64,000 bases of DNA from Rummeliibacillus sp044763875 (GTDB lineage Bacteria; Bacillota; Bacilli; Bacillales_A; Planococcaceae): the NCBI RefSeq assembly GCF_044763875.1, contig NZ_JBIWGZ010000007.1, positions 1-64,000 on the forward strand, in the 5' to 3' direction. The notes below the pieces were generated by a model that saw nothing but the letters and a program-made list of their open reading frames with translations, did not search any database and was not told where the DNA came from. Of the stretch, positions 43,007-51,683 are shown in pieces (the first letter of the stretch is position 1; each line of letters starts with the position of its first letter). The translations under genes and the position numbers were made by a program.

Positions 43007-44641
43007 TTATTTAGTATGATTCACCAAACGATTATACTCCTCATCTATTAAACCTGTATCCAATCTTTCAAACAGTGGGATGACGTGGTTAATATTGATT
43101 GGAATGTTCGTTTGCTCTTTCCATTCAACTACATCTACACCTAACATTTTTTTGATGTTATCTGTTGAGAAAGGTAAGAATGGTTGCAACAGTTGAGCCA
43201 AGTTTAAAATGATATAACAGCAAGTATATAACGTATCCTTTCCTTCGGAAGGGTTTTGCTTTATTTGAATCCAGGGCTGCTTTTCATCGAAGAATTTATT
43301 GGCACGACGAATGTATTCGAAAATATCTTCTAAAGCTTGTTTGAAATGTCCATCCTCTATTAGGCTTCCCACTTGGGTATAAAGTTTAAGGGTATGATTT
43401 TGAATTTCCAAATCAACTACACCTATTGGGATTTTGCTTTCAAATGAGTTTTCGATAAATTTAAGCGTTCTATTGACAAAGTTTCCATAAGCTCCAAGCA
43501 ATTCACTGTTATGGCTGTATATAAATTCACGCCATGAGAAATCAGTATCGCGATTTTCAGGTGCATTGATTGTAAGGAAATAGCGTATGGAATCAGGATT
43601 ATATTTTTCAGTAATATAAGGTACCCAAACTGCCCAATTTTGGCTTGTTGAAAGCTTGCGTTTTTCTAAAGTCAGATACTCATTTGAAATAATATGCGTA
43701 GGTAAAGCTTGATTACCAATTCCCATTAATAAGGATGGCCAAATAACTGAGTGGAAAGGAATATTATCTTTTCCATGAATATAATAAGAAATTGTTTGAG
43801 CATTCCACCAATCTTCAATATCTGCTCCATGTTGTTTTGCCCACTCGAGGCTGGCAGTTAAGTAACCTGCAACGGCTTCAATCCATACATAAATTTTTTT
43901 GCCTTCAAAACCTTCAACGGGGACTGAGACGCCATTTGGTAAATCGCGCGTAACTGCACGGTCAGGTACACCTTCAGCAAGATAACGTTTTGTTAGTTGG
44001 ATCGCATTATCACGCCATCGATGTTCTTCTTCAGCCAGCTGAAGAAAATCTTCTAAAGCATGTTGAAAGCGACTGAACGCAAAGTAAAAATGTTCCGTTT
44101 CTCGAATGATAGGCTCATTTTCGCAAATTTTACATTTTTTATCGATTAAATCAAGCGGATCGAGTATCGTAGAACAATGATCACATTGATCTCCACGAGC
44201 TTTTGCCCCACAATTTGGGCAAATTCCCTCAACAAATCGATCAGGTAAAAACTGTTTGTCATGTTCACAATATGCCTGCTCAATTCTTTTTCTGTATAGA
44301 TAGCCATTTTGAAGTAATTGCTTGAATATATTTTGCACAGACTGATGATGATGATCCGCATCGGTGCGGGTATAAAAATCGTAAGTAAAACCAAGTTGTT
44401 TAAAGCTGTTTTTAAACTCTTGATGATAATGATTTGCTATGGCTTCAGGTGTTGTATTTTCTTGATTGGCTCTGATCGAAATCGGTGTACCATTGCAGTC
44501 ACTACCTGAAACATAGAGGACTTTTTCTCCTTTTTGCCTGTAATATCTTGCTAAAATATCGCCCGGTAAAAGTGCAGCAATATGTCCTAAATGTAGAGAA
44601 CCATTTGCATATGGCCACGCACCACCAATAACTATAGTCAT
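43007..44641 (-). CDS. metG: methionyl-tRNA synthetase, short form
   Basis: Charges tRNA-Met. 544 residues, against 664 in B. subtilis MetS: the C-terminal tRNA-binding/dimerisation domain is absent. HIGH motif is LHLGH (about 17-21), KMSKS motif is KLSTS. The connective peptide carries two zinc knuckles (CPNCG, CDHC, CKIC), as in the E. coli/archaeal-like class, not the Bacillus class. Such a second MetRS type occurs in the B. cereus group and in pneumococci, so the genome may carry another copy. Ribosome site AAGGAGG. Controlled by a Met T-box upstream. Confidence 0.93.
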   Translation of the reverse strand: MTIVIGGAWPYANGSLHLGHIAALLPGDILARYYRQKGEKVLYVSGSDCNGTPISIRANQENTTPEAIANHYHQEFKNSFKQLGFTYDFYTRTDADHHHQSVQNIFKQLLQNGYLYRKRIEQAYCEHDKQFLPDRFVEGICPNCGAKARGDQCDHCSTILDPLDLIDKKCKICENEPIIRETEHFYFAFSRFQHALEDFLQLAEEEHRWRDNAIQLTKRYLAEGVPDRAVTRDLPNGVSVPVEGFEGKKIYVWIEAVAGYLTASLEWAKQHGADIEDWWNAQTISYYIHGKDNIPFHSVIWPSLLMGIGNQALPTHIISNEYLTLEKRKLSTSQNWAVWVPYITEKYNPDSIRYFLTINAPENRDTDFSWREFIYSHNSELLGAYGNFVNRTLKFIENSFESKIPIGVVDLEIQNHTLKLYTQVGSLIEDGHFKQALEDIFEYIRRANKFFDEKQPWIQIKQNPSEGKDTLYTCCYIILNLAQLLQPFLPFSTDNIKKMLGVDVVEWKEQTNIPININHVIPLFERLDTGLIDEEYNRLVNHTK

Positions 44642-44739
44642 TTGAAATTCCTCCTTAATTTAAAAAAAGCGCAAGAAAGTTTTGCTTTAATAAGGGATTG
44701 AGTTAAGCTCGGGTTTGTACACTTAGCATGAATAGCCAA

Positions 44740-45010
44740 AATAAAAAACGCCCTAATCTATTAAAGATTAGGACGAGTATAATCGTGTTACCACCTAGTT
44801 TTACAAATAGCTCACACTATTTGTCTCTATCAGTACGTCTTTAAAAGAGATACTGCTCCTGTTGTAACGAGTGTCATCTCGGCGTATTCTACTCAGCTTC
44901 GCTTTTCGATACGCAGCTCAAAGGCCATTTTCAACCAGGTTCAAAATGCTTCTTTTCCACCGTCAGAAGCTCTCTATAAATATTCCCTCATTTACTTTCC
45001 CTTATCAACG
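44740..45010 (-). promoter_or_regulatory. T-box riboswitch, methionine-specific
   Basis: Leader RNA that binds uncharged tRNA-Met and then lets metG be transcribed. Visible parts on the minus strand: Stem I with the GGTGGAA apical segment and the specifier bulge GAAAATGGCC with ATG at 44928-44926; the T-box sequence AGGTGGTAACACG (44796-44784), whose TGGT pairs with the ACCA end of tRNA; and a terminator hairpin CGTCCTAATCT / AGATTAGGGCG with T-run at about 44744-44775. Confidence 0.93.
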
Positions 45011-45034
45011 CTTTTTTCTGAATTTACAGTTATT

Positions 45035-45063
45035 AGTATAATAGGAAAATTATCAATTTGCAA
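45035..45063 (-). promoter_or_regulatory. sigma-A promoter of the metG T-box leader
   Basis: Minus strand: TTGCAA, 17 bases, TATACT. Transcription would start near 45028, about 390 bases before the metG start codon. Confidence 0.75.
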
Positions 45064-45233
45064 ATCCTTTTGTTATTGTCACCCAAAATTGATTTTTTAT
45101 TTATAAAAATTTAATTGGCAATGCTTCCAAAACAATAAATGTAAACAGCTTTGAAGGCATAATTTATCGTGTTCAGCAAATATTAAAGTCATCGATGTTC
45201 TTTAGAAAGCAAAAAAGTTATGGGGGTGATATT

Positions 45234-45968
45234 TTGAAACGAAACAAAATAATATTTTTGACTGTTTGCGTTTTAGTCATCTCCATTTTTTACGCAAGCT
45301 TTAGTAATGCTGCGGATAAGGGAAGGTACTATTATGAGCAGACTGGGCAGGTATTGTGGGATATTCAAACAGAAGAAAAAGTGATTGCATTAACATTTGA
45401 TGATGGCCCAGATCCAAGATATACACCTGAAATTTTAGACTTATTGGAAAAATATGATGCTAAAGCGACTTTTTTTGTGTTAGGGAGAAGTGCTGAGAAA
45501 TATCCAAAGATTATTGAAAGAGCGTATGATGAAGGACATGAACTTGCAAATCACACATATTCCCATCCATTTAAAGCAAGAGGAAAGAAATTGGTAGATG
45601 AACTAAAAAAGACAAATGAAATTATTCAAGGTATTACAGGTTTTTCTCCAGTACTATTTCGTCCTGTCGGTGGCATTTATACAGATGAAATGATTAACAC
45701 TGCACAAAAGAGTGGTTTTAAAGTAGTAATTTGGTCTTGGCACCTTGATACACAAGATTGGAAAAGCCCAGGCGTTAGAAAAATTGTAAGAAAAGTGTTA
45801 AACGGCACAACACCAGGTGACGTTATTCTATTCCATGATGGAGGCGGCAATCGTACGCAAACCATCAAAGCGTTAGAACAAATATTGCCTGTACTGCAAA
45901 AGCAGGGTTATAAATTTGTAACCATTTCGGAGCTAATGGGAGACATAAGTCCACGAATTAAAAAATAA
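45234..45968 (+). CDS. polysaccharide deacetylase (NodB fold), secreted or membrane-anchored
   Basis: 244 residues. N-terminal signal/anchor (about 5-26), then a NodB domain with motif 1 TFDDGPDP, motif 2 HTYSHP, motif 3 RPVGG and the C-terminal ILFHDGGG. Resembles PdaB/YlxY-like enzymes that act on peptidoglycan or its precursors; the exact substrate is not clear. TTG start behind GGGGGTGA; an upstream ATG at 45195 would break the signal peptide. The 225 bases before it contain only the divergent metG promoter and leader. Confidence 0.92.
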   Translation: MKRNKIIFLTVCVLVISIFYASFSNAADKGRYYYEQTGQVLWDIQTEEKVIALTFDDGPDPRYTPEILDLLEKYDAKATFFVLGRSAEKYPKIIERAYDEGHELANHTYSHPFKARGKKLVDELKKTNEIIQGITGFSPVLFRPVGGIYTDEMINTAQKSGFKVVIWSWHLDTQDWKSPGVRKIVRKVLNGTTPGDVILFHDGGGNRTQTIKALEQILPVLQKQGYKFVTISELMGDISPRIKK

Positions 45969-45983
45969 CACTACACTAATGTT

Positions 45984-46021
45984 TAGAGTAAGGATGAGTA
46001 AAAAATGTTCCTTACTCTTTT
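45984..46021 (+). terminator. terminator
   Basis: AGAGTAAGGA / TCCTTACTCT followed by TTTTAG. Confidence 0.8.
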
Positions 46022-46146
46022 AGTGTGTAAAAAAATTCAACTAAAATACGGAGGGTTTTTAATAAAAAGCTAATAGTTTGATATTATCTCGAATTAATAA
46101 TATTCTTAAATTGAAAATACATATTTCCATTTAGGAGGTAACGACA

Positions 46147-46689
46147 ATGAAAGTAGTAGCAATTGTAGGAAGTATTCGTAAAGAATCATATAATTATAAA
46201 TTAGCAAAATTTGTACAGCAACATAATGCTGACAAATTTGAATTAGAAATCTTAAGTTTAAATGATATCCCAATGTACAACCAAGATATCGAAAATGATG
46301 CACCTCAAGCTGTACTTGATTTCAAAGCAAAAGTTAAAGCAGCAGATGCTGTTCTTTGGGTAACGCCAGAATACAATTCATCAATCCCAGGTGTTCTAGG
46401 AAATGCTATTGATTGGTTATCACGAGTGGACAAAGTCATGATTGGTAAACCATCTTGGATTATGGGAGCTTCAATGGGTAATCTTGGTACAGTAAAAGCA
46501 CAAATGCATTTACGTGATATTCTATTTGCGCAAGGTCTTGGCTCACCTGTACTACAAGGAAACGAAGTATATGTAGGTGCTGCTCATACTAAATTCGATG
46601 CTGAAGGAAACTTAACAGATGAAGGTACAGTAAAATTCTTAGATTCAGTAGTCGAGAACTTTATGAATTGGATGAAATTATATATTTAA
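46147..46689 (+). CDS. NADPH-dependent FMN reductase
   Basis: 180-residue flavodoxin-fold oxidoreductase. VGSIRKESYNYKLA is the FMN phosphate-binding loop, and PEYNSSIPGVLGNAIDWLS is the family signature near the isoalloxazine ring. Related to ChrR/YieF and to azobenzene reductases; probably a quinone/azo reductase protecting against electrophiles. Ribosome site TTAGGAGG. Single gene. Confidence 0.93.
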   Translation: MKVVAIVGSIRKESYNYKLAKFVQQHNADKFELEILSLNDIPMYNQDIENDAPQAVLDFKAKVKAADAVLWVTPEYNSSIPGVLGNAIDWLSRVDKVMIGKPSWIMGASMGNLGTVKAQMHLRDILFAQGLGSPVLQGNEVYVGAAHTKFDAEGNLTDEGTVKFLDSVVENFMNWMKLYI

Positions 46690-46708
46690 TAATTGATATC
46701 GAAGAGAT

Positions 46709-46742
46709 CATGACTCCTGCAAATTACAGGGGTCATTTTTTA
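46709..46742 (+). terminator. terminator
   Basis: ATGACTCCTG / CAGGGGTCAT with one T-G pair and a run of T residues. Confidence 0.85.
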
Positions 46743-46867
46743 TTGCTTGGCTTATTTTTATGTATTTTTATTTGGGAGAAGGTGGCTACTTAAAGCCTAA
46801 AGTTAGAGCGTAAAGGAAAAGTGAAATTATTGAGAACATAAAATGCTGTAAACGCAAATATAATTTT

Positions 46868-46952
46868 AATTTCCGCAAGTAAATAGGACAAAGTTGCAAG
46901 TAAATCATCTAACTTCACAAGAAAAACATCCAATTTCGCAAGTATTATTTTT
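46868..46952 (+). repeat. four degenerate 21-22 bp tandem repeats
   Basis: Units starting at 46868, 46890, 46911 and 46932 follow a loose consensus AANTTCGCAAGTAAANCATCC. Too degenerate and with no spacers, so not CRISPR. The rest of the gap 46743-47061 shows nothing recognisable beyond AT-rich sequence. Confidence 0.65.
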
Positions 46953-47061
46953 CCTGAAGTTAGAGGAGAAGATGAAAAGTTATTTCGTTACTATCAAAAT
47001 AGGGGATTTGTTACAATAGAAATAGATTTAATATTTAGAATAATTAAAAGGGGATAACTAT

Positions 47062-47538
47062 ATGAAAATTTCTTCACTCCAAGAATATCCAAAGATAAAA
47101 GTAATCAACTTCTTTATTCAACATTGGGGTACTACAGAAATGGTTATTTCATCAGGGATATATGATTGCAGCCAATTAGATGGATATGTTTTTCTTAATG
47201 ATCAACACGAGATCATTGGACTCGTCACATATATTCTTCGAGGTAAAAAATGTGAGATTATTTCTTTAGATAGCATCGAAGAGAATCGTGGAATTGGCAC
47301 AATACTTGTTCAAGAGGTTGAAAAAACAACTCTAGCAAAGGGCTGCCAACTCGTTACGTTAATTACAACAAATGATAATTTGCATGCATTAAAGTTTTAC
47401 CAAAAGAGAGGATATCATTTAACAAAGGTTTACCCCAATGCAGTACAAATAGCGAGAAAATACAAACCAGAAATTCCGCTTGTAGGGAATGACGGTATTC
47501 CAATTAGAGATGAAATTGAGCTTCAAAAAGTTTTATAG
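47062..47538 (+). CDS. GNAT family N-acetyltransferase
   Basis: 158 residues. Motif A: DSIEENRGIGTILVQEVEKT; motif B: NDNLHALKFYQKRGYHLTKV. The C-terminal GNDGIPIRDEIELQK is a recurrent ending in one GNAT subgroup. Acceptor unknown. Ends 30 bp before the LysR gene and may be cotranscribed with it. AAAGGGG precedes the ATG. Confidence 0.93.
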   Translation: MKISSLQEYPKIKVINFFIQHWGTTEMVISSGIYDCSQLDGYVFLNDQHEIIGLVTYILRGKKCEIISLDSIEENRGIGTILVQEVEKTTLAKGCQLVTLITTNDNLHALKFYQKRGYHLTKVYPNAVQIARKYKPEIPLVGNDGIPIRDEIELQKVL

Positions 47539-47567
47539 TTTGAATACTGTTGATGGGAGAAGTGCTT

Positions 47568-48485
47568 ATGGAAACGGAATGGTTAAGGACTTTTTTAGTT
47601 GCAGCTAAAACAGAGAACTTTGGGGAAGCGGCAGAAAAACGCTTTTTAACACAATCGACTGTAACAAAACATATTCATCATTTAGAAAAAGAACTACAAA
47701 CACCCTTATTTGAACGAAGTGGCAAAAAAGTACGATTAAATATAGCGGGTGCTTACTTCTTTGAAAAAGCTGAAAAGTTAATTGAAATGCTTGATGATTC
47801 GTTATGGAGTACCCAAGCCTTTTTGGAAGGTTATACGTCTAATTTAACAATTGGTGTAGCCCCACAGATTGCCAACTCAACTTTGCCTAGGATCATCGAG
47901 CATTTTAATGCAAACAAGCCGCATATTCAGTTATCGATTGAATTATTAAATTCAAATGAAATAGGGGAAGCTGCTTATCGTGGTGCCATTGATATCGGTC
48001 TATCGAAAATAATATCTACACGAGATTTACAAATTGAAATGATTGCGGATGAATCTATTCAATTAGTCATCTCACCTTCTAAAAGTGAAGTAGAGCCAAC
48101 CGAATTATTAAAAAGCGAGATAATTTTAACACATGAGTACGCACCTTATTGGGAAGCCGTTCAACATGTGCTTATAAGCCAATTTCCTTCACATAAAAGT
48201 ATGAAAGTTAACCAAACAGAAGTTATCAAAAACTTTGTTAAGCAAGGACTGGGCATTGCATTTTTACCACAAAGTGTTGTGCAAAAAGAGGGAGGCACCC
48301 TTTGTATCCGGTCTTTAAATTTATTTGAACATATAACCTCGCAAACTTACTTTATTTCTAAATACATATCTAGTGATATTCAGGCTTTTCTAGAAAGTAG
48401 CAAGGAAATTTACCTTGCATTAACGGATTGTAAAACCCCCACTGATGGAAGTTTCGCTTCAAAAAGGAAAGGCATTTCAAATTAA
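47568..48485 (+). CDS. LysR family transcriptional regulator
   Basis: 305 residues. N-terminal helix-turn-helix (TFLVAAKTENFGEAAEKRFL, then TVTKHIHHLEKELQTPLFER) and the C-terminal periplasmic-binding-like effector domain (LTIGVAPQIANSTLP, GAIDIGLSK, FVKQGLGIAFLP). Effector unknown. The ATG at 47568 is behind GGGAGAAG; the frame extends six codons upstream. No divergent partner gene. Confidence 0.93.
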   Translation: METEWLRTFLVAAKTENFGEAAEKRFLTQSTVTKHIHHLEKELQTPLFERSGKKVRLNIAGAYFFEKAEKLIEMLDDSLWSTQAFLEGYTSNLTIGVAPQIANSTLPRIIEHFNANKPHIQLSIELLNSNEIGEAAYRGAIDIGLSKIISTRDLQIEMIADESIQLVISPSKSEVEPTELLKSEIILTHEYAPYWEAVQHVLISQFPSHKSMKVNQTEVIKNFVKQGLGIAFLPQSVVQKEGGTLCIRSLNLFEHITSQTYFISKYISSDIQAFLESSKEIYLALTDCKTPTDGSFASKRKGISN

Positions 48486-48502
48486 CAGAAATGCCTTTTA
48501 TT
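48465..48502. terminator. bidirectional terminator
   Basis: AAAAGGCATTTC / GAAATGCCTTTT, overlapping the end of the LysR gene and ending the convergent methyltransferase gene. Confidence 0.85.
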
Positions 48503-48506
48503 TCGT

Positions 48507-49259
48507 CTATTTAACTGCAACAAAACGGAGTCTCCAATAATCAGCAATCCATGTATGTTCTTTATATAACTGAGGTTTTAAAATCTTTTCGCATAATTGA
48601 ACAACATTATTTTTTTGATATTCAGATAAATGCTGAAAAATATTATTACTAAACATTTGCAGCCAATTTCTGATACCGTCTTCTCCAATAAGTGGGGTTG
48701 GACGTTCATATAATGTCATCATCTTTACTTGAAAACCTGCATGTTGTAATAATTCACTATATTCCTCTGCGGTTGGAAAGTACCAAGGAAAATAATCTTC
48801 AATATACGTATAACCTAATTCATCCATGCTTTGTTTTATCGCATTCACGATTGAAGAAATATTTCCTTTGCCACCCATCTCAGCAACAAAACGACCATTT
48901 GTTTTTAAAGCATTGTAAACATTTTGGACAACCATTTCAGGTTGTTTGATCCAATGTAATGAGGCGTTGGAGAAAACTGCATCAAATTGATGATGTGTAT
49001 CTATTTGTGTAGCATCTCGTACAGAAAATTGTATTTGTGGATATTTTGTTTGTGCTTGATAAATCATTGTTTCCGATGCATCTATGCCATGCACAATAGC
49101 TCCTTGATTTGTGATTTCATTTGCTAAATCTCCTGTACCACAGCCTAAATCTAAGACTGTTTCCTCTTTTTGTGGTGCTAGTAATTCGACTAAACTCCCG
49201 CCAAATTTTGAAACGAAATCATGCTTTTTATCATATAAAACTGCATTCCATTCTCTCAT
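48507..49259 (-). CDS. class I SAM-dependent methyltransferase
   Basis: 250 residues. Motif I VLDLGCGTGDLANE, motif II VHGIDASETMI, FDAVFSNASLHW and NALKTNGRFVAEMGG follow the Tam (trans-aconitate methyltransferase)-like pattern. Substrate not determined. The ATG at 49259 lies behind AAAGGAGATGATC; a longer frame to 49337 is not supported. Confidence 0.92.
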   Translation of the reverse strand: MREWNAVLYDKKHDFVSKFGGSLVELLAPQKEETVLDLGCGTGDLANEITNQGAIVHGIDASETMIYQAQTKYPQIQFSVRDATQIDTHHQFDAVFSNASLHWIKQPEMVVQNVYNALKTNGRFVAEMGGKGNISSIVNAIKQSMDELGYTYIEDYFPWYFPTAEEYSELLQHAGFQVKMMTLYERPTPLIGEDGIRNWLQMFSNNIFQHLSEYQKNNVVQLCEKILKPQLYKEHTWIADYWRLRFVAVK

Positions 49260-49464
49260 TTGATCATCTCCTTTAGATGAGGATAACAGAGAATTTGATA
49301 GTAGAGATATGACTGATAAAGGGTGTATTAATTCCAAAGTGGAATATAGAATTAAATTGTTTAATTCAAATTCAGTCTAATTACTTAAGGTATGCTCGAT
49401 TACCCCCTTGTTATAATTATGGTAGTAATTAGTAATTTGAGAATGAAAATAAGGGGATGAAGGA

Positions 49465-49884
49465 ATGGAAAGTAATTGGCCAAATGAAATGAAAGTAGCG
49501 CAAATTCGAGTGGCACGCCCTACGGATCAACTCGACAAAGTTGTAGATTTCTATTGTAAAGGATTAGGATTGAAAACGATTGGCTCATTTGAAGGGCATA
49601 GGGGATATAAAGGAATAATGATTGGGCTTCCCGGTTTTGACTATCATTTGGAATTTACTCAACATATAGATGGTAGTCCTTGTCCAGCTCCAACAAAGGA
49701 TAACCTACTCGTCTTCTATATCCCTGATCGTAAAATAATTGAAGATATCAAAAATAGATTGAAGAATATGGGATATGATATAGTTTCACCAGAGAACGGA
49801 TACTGGGAAGAATCAGGCGTTACAATTGAAGATCCAGATGGTTGGAGAATTGTCTTAATGAACACCCCTGGCATTGGTGACTAA
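49465..49884 (+). CDS. VOC superfamily protein, YycE-like
   Basis: 139 residues with two glyoxalase-type beta-alpha-beta-beta-beta modules; very close in pattern to B. subtilis YycE (QIRVARPTDQLDKVVDFY, GLPGFDYHLEFTQH, NLLVFYIPD, GVTIEDPDGWRIVLMNT). Metal ligands are plausible at His56 and the Glu of IEDPDG. Activity unknown. Ribosome site AAGGGGATGAAGG. Confidence 0.92.
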   Translation: MESNWPNEMKVAQIRVARPTDQLDKVVDFYCKGLGLKTIGSFEGHRGYKGIMIGLPGFDYHLEFTQHIDGSPCPAPTKDNLLVFYIPDRKIIEDIKNRLKNMGYDIVSPENGYWEESGVTIEDPDGWRIVLMNTPGIGD

Positions 49885-49946
49885 TAAAGGATAAATTTAT
49901 CCTTGAGCAGCTGAGTAAGAAATGCTACGATAATAGCAACTTAAAT

Positions 49947-50028
49947 ATTTGCGGGGGGACGCTTATGCGTTGAGAAGGTAGAACCTGACCCTTAGAACCT
50001 GACAGTTAACACTGACGTAGGGAGCAAA
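49947..50028 (+). ncRNA. TPP riboswitch 1 of a tandem pair
   Basis: Thi-box aptamer: GCGGGGGGACGC, GTTGAGA, ACCTGACCCTTAGAACCTGACAG and ACTGACGTAGGGAGCA match the conserved core of TPP aptamers; the closing P1 pairs TTTGC with GCAAA. Followed 36 bases later by its own terminator. Confidence 0.95.
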
Positions 50029-50063
50029 GTACATAGCATAATAATGCATGATTTTTGTACAGT

Positions 50064-50089
50064 AGCTCTCCGATTTGGAGAGCTTTTTT
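50064..50089 (+). terminator. expression-platform terminator of TPP riboswitch 1
   Basis: AGCTCTCC / GGAGAGCT with loop GATTT and six T residues. Confidence 0.9.
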
Positions 50090-50100
50090 GTTACCAACCA

Positions 50101-50193
50101 AATATTTTTGTGCGGGGGGACACTTTTGTGTTGAGAAGGTTAAAACCTGACCCTTAGAACCTGACAGTTAATACTGACGTAGGGAGCAATATT
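50101..50193 (+). ncRNA. TPP riboswitch 2 of a tandem pair
   Basis: Second complete aptamer: GCGGGGGGACAC, GTTGAGA, ACCTGACCCTTAGAACCTGACAG, ACTGACGTAGGGAGCA. P1 is extended by AATATT on both sides. The core is almost identical to copy 1, pointing to duplication. Controls the same downstream operon through a second terminator. Confidence 0.95.
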
Positions 50194-50200
50194 CACTATG

Positions 50201-50232
50201 AAGTCTCTATGTTTAGCATGGAGACTTTTTTT
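50201..50232 (+). terminator. expression-platform terminator of TPP riboswitch 2
   Basis: AAGTCTCTATG / CATGGAGACTT with a G-T pair and seven T residues, 32 bases before tenA. Confidence 0.9.
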
Positions 50233-50263
50233 GCGTCTACGTCCACTACAAGGAGGACTTAGG

Positions 50264-50947
50264 ATGACATTTTGTGAAGAGGTAAGAAAAGAGACAGATT
50301 TTTATTGGGAAGGTAGTTTTGAACATCCATTTGTAAAGGGATTAGTTGGAGGAACTCTGCCAATTGAGAAATTCAAATTTTATATGATGCAGGATGCTTA
50401 TTATTTAAAGCATTATACAAAAGTGTTAGCGATAGCTGCATCAAAGGCAATTACGAATGAGGATATTGCTTATTTTTTAGAAACAGCTCGTCATATTAAT
50501 GAAGCTGAGCTGGAATTGCATCGGACAGTTTTCCATGAGCTTGGTGTAACTGATCAAGAATTAGAAACATTTGAACCTGCACCGGCCGCGTACAATTACG
50601 TTAGTCATATGTACAATACAGCTCATAATGGTGATGTTGCTGAAGCATTTGCAGCCATGTTCCCATGCCCTTGGTTGTATCAAGAAATTGGAGAAAAATA
50701 CAAAGACGCTAAACCAGGTGTCAAACTTTATGAAGAATGGATTACGATGTACAGTGATCCGGATTATAAAGAAAAAATTGAATTGCAAAAGTCGATGATG
50801 AATCGTTTTGCAAAAGAACAACCTGAAAAAGTATCTTTATTGAAATCTCATTTCAAGAAAAGTTGCTATTATGAATGGAAGTTTTGGGAAATGCCTTGGA
50901 CTTTAGAAGATTGGAAAGGTGAAGTGGTCAATTATGAGTATATCTAA
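50264..50947 (+). CDS. tenA: aminopyrimidine aminohydrolase (thiaminase II)
   Basis: Salvages the pyrimidine of thiamine by hydrolysing aminopyrimidine breakdown products to HMP. 227 residues, all-helical TenA fold; catalytic Cys in FAAMFPCPWLYQEIG (about residue 135) and Glu in the C-terminal CYYEWKFWEM. The ATG at 50264 follows AAGGAGGA; a frame open from 50198 runs through the riboswitch terminator and is rejected. First gene of the thiamine salvage operon. Confidence 0.96.
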   Translation: MTFCEEVRKETDFYWEGSFEHPFVKGLVGGTLPIEKFKFYMMQDAYYLKHYTKVLAIAASKAITNEDIAYFLETARHINEAELELHRTVFHELGVTDQELETFEPAPAAYNYVSHMYNTAHNGDVAEAFAAMFPCPWLYQEIGEKYKDAKPGVKLYEEWITMYSDPDYKEKIELQKSMMNRFAKEQPEKVSLLKSHFKKSCYYEWKFWEMPWTLEDWKGEVVNYEYI

Positions 50948-51683
50948 AATTCGAATGACAAGTCCTCTTGTCCATTGTATTACGAATTATGTTGTAGCGA
51001 ACTTTACAGCTAACGGGCTTCTTGCAATTGGTGCTTCACCTGTAATGGCAGATGAAGCATCTGAGGTCGAAGAAATGGTATCCAATGCCTCTACCTTATT
51101 ACTTAATATTGGAACCATTAACAGTCGAACTAAGGAAGCAATGATTCTTGCAGGTCGTAAAGCAAACGAGAAAGAAATACCCGTTGTCCTTGACCCTGTT
51201 GGTGTAGGCGCTACAGCATTTCGTAAACAAACGGTTCAAGAATTACTGGAAGCGGTGAAATTTGACTTAATCCGTTGTAATGCCGGGGAACTAGCAAGTA
51301 TTGCAGGTGTTAAATGGCAAGTAAAAGGTGTAGACAGTGGAGAAGGAGAAATCGATGTTGAACAAGTAGCGAAACAAGTAGCACGTCAATATCATTGTCT
51401 AGTCATTGTAACGGGCCCTTCAGATATCTTAACAAATGGCGAGCAAACTTATACCATTGGAGGAGGCAATGAAATAATGACGCAGGTGACAGGAACAGGC
51501 TGCTTACTTAGTGCAGTTTGTAGTGCGGCATTAGCTGTAGAAGGCAATCCTTTAACTGTTCTTCATGATGTTTTACAAGATTATAAAGCTGTTGCAGAGC
51601 GTGCAGCTATTGCAGGTCCACTAGGCTCTTTCCAAGTGGAAGTATTAAATGCATTACACGATATCTCTAGAGGTGAACAATAA
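50934..51683 (+). CDS. thiM: hydroxyethylthiazole kinase
   Basis: Phosphorylates the thiazole alcohol for thiamine salvage. 250 residues of the ribokinase fold: LVHCITNYVVANFTANGLLA at the N-terminus, VLDPVGVGAT and the GTGCLLSAVCSAALA anion-hole motif at the C-terminus. Start overlaps the end of tenA by 14 bp, and the stop overlaps the thiD start by one base, so translation is coupled. Confidence 0.96.
   Translation: MSISKIRMTSPLVHCITNYVVANFTANGLLAIGASPVMADEASEVEEMVSNASTLLLNIGTINSRTKEAMILAGRKANEKEIPVVLDPVGVGATAFRKQTVQELLEAVKFDLIRCNAGELASIAGVKWQVKGVDSGEGEIDVEQVAKQVARQYHCLVIVTGPSDILTNGEQTYTIGGGNEIMTQVTGTGCLLSAVCSAALAVEGNPLTVLHDVLQDYKAVAERAAIAGPLGSFQVEVLNALHDISRGEQ

Noticed and set aside
46868..46952. 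CRISPR array
   Set aside because: Units are contiguous, degenerate and about 21 bp with no unique spacers, and there are no cas genes in the window.
50198..50263. 22-residue extension of TenA
   Set aside because: It would translate the TPP riboswitch terminator hairpin; AAGGAGGA before the ATG at 50264 marks the true start.
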